DNA of 64,000 bases from Crambe crambe (Eukaryota; Porifera; Demospongiae; Poecilosclerida; Crambeidae), in NCBI GenBank assembly GCA_963924555.1, contig OZ004581.1, forward strand, positions 5,123,338-5,187,337, read 5' to 3'. Of the stretch, positions 63,054 through 64,000 are shown one piece after another. A program made the position numbers and the translations under genes. Below the pieces are notes generated by a model, which saw nothing but the letters and a program-made list of their open reading frames with translations, made no database searches and was not told where the DNA came from. Within the stretch, counting starts at the first letter, position 1. Each line of letters opens with the position of its first letter.

Positions 63054-64000
63054 GAGTGCCTTCGTGGTCCTGGACAACTCAAACTGGACAATTCAAATTT
63101 TCGAATGCTTCGTAGACAGCACAGTTTGTTCATACACTTCGTAGATGCTACATAGACAATGCTTCGTAGACAACACTAGAATGCTTCGTAGACACAGTTA
63201 GTTCATACACTGTATATCCAACTGAGTTGCAGTAGGCGTGGTATTCTCCTCGGAGACTGCCTGCAGGTCATCTCGCCGACAGCTGATGAACGTTTTTGCT
63301 GGAATTGCTGCATGCTTTCATACTGTAAAAACGTTTAGTAATTTCGAACTCAACTATGTGCGTTTAATTGGGCCAAGCACTATAACGCCTGCTTTGCGTT
63401 TATACAGCGTTCGCACATGGTTTTTTTTACAACGCTTGAGCGTTCTAACGACGTTGTACAGCAATGCAACGGGAACTTTTTTATGATGAAGACTGTAGAA
63501 GAAATGTTTTTCCTCTCATTGAAATTAGATGATAGGAATAGTAATAATGCAGCTAATTTTATGGCTATCCCTACTTCACTTTTTATTTAGAAGAAATTTT
63601 TCGCGCTCATACTTATAAATTTCAATGAGTCATGACCTGAAAGTCAGCACTCACTGAATAACTAAAGATGAAGTGATGAAGAAGTTATAATTGTAAGGCT
63701 GCTTGTGACATCTATAAAACTGCATGCTTGTTGATAAGTATTGCACATTGCTGCTCAAAGCGGCTCTATCGTCTTGGATGTCTAACTACAAAAGTTTCAT
63801 GCATGCATGGACAATCATGGCCTATACATATCAACTAATATAGGAAAAGAAAAACTTTTATGATATATATGTAAGGACGAATCAAGTGTGGACTGATTAC
63901 CTATCCTTTATCCCTACTCCTTTTCCCCCCACTTTCATTTATTTACATCTTTTACTTATAACAAGGGCGCATCAAGCCATGAAGCGGCAAGAGGGCATGC
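63054..64000. other. No gene recognised; short tandem motifs
   Basis: ATGCTTCGTAGACA occurs at about 63107, 63159 and 63180 with GTTCATACAC twice. About 63545-63650 (CTATCCCTACTTCACTTTTT, then AATTTCAATGAGTCATGACC) repeats strings of 1.3 and 1.96 kb, so similar repeat fragments flank both ends of the window. Confidence 0.45.

Overview
This window is eukaryotic nuclear DNA from a marine invertebrate, most likely a demosponge. Exons are small and bounded by GT-AG introns, and the DNA is AT-rich and packed with transposable elements. The readable host proteins are a caspase and many death-fold (death-like, death and CARD) domains, and the transposase families have invertebrate character. The species assignment is inference. 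No bacterial features (operons, Shine-Dalgarno sites, CRISPR) were seen.

Layout. 1-2.3 kb holds repeat copies. 2.3-3.2 kb is a caspase exon with a DACRG active site. 4.3-8.5 kb is a complete Ty3/Gypsy LTR retrotransposon on the minus strand, with identical 165 bp LTRs, a 5 bp target duplication and one open gag-pol frame. 9.1-9.8 kb has remnants of a coiled-coil gene and an orphan death-domain exon. 10.4-11.6 kb is a rearranged MULE-type transposase remnant. 12.2-14.8 kb is a pogo/Tigger transposon with a C-terminal PHD-like tail. 15.1-19.0 kb contains two non-autonomous elements defined by inverted repeats. 20.7-23.0 kb is a five-exon, frameshifted gene resembling the end of a Roco (COR) protein followed by two death-type domains. 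23.1-24.7 kb is another inverted-repeat element. 25-32.7 kb has no recognisable gene, only diverged repeats and two paralogous putative exons.

32.8-56.6 kb is the most interesting host region: death-fold exons joined by tiny linker exons. Where a boundary can be read it is phase 1, both here and in the caspase and Roco-like genes. A death-like exon plus its linkers is duplicated 14 kb apart. Transposons have inserted between the modules, and two insertions can be checked against an unoccupied paralogous site in this window.

37.4-43.2 kb and 60.5-63.05 kb are near-identical copies of a 2.6 kb segment. The first copy is interrupted by a 3.2 kb composite of a foldback repeat family. That family, recognised by a terminal hairpin (AGAGAGTGC-GGTA-GCACTCTCT), recurs at about ten sites. 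A Crypton-like tyrosine-recombinase pseudogene (49-50.3 kb) and a Penelope-type GIY-YIG fragment inside inverted repeats (56.9-57.6 kb) complete the mobile content.

The host genes plausibly belong to apoptosis or innate-immune signalling (death-fold adaptors and a caspase). Shared intron phase would let exons be shuffled without breaking frame. Transcript data are needed to decide whether the modules form one gene or several.
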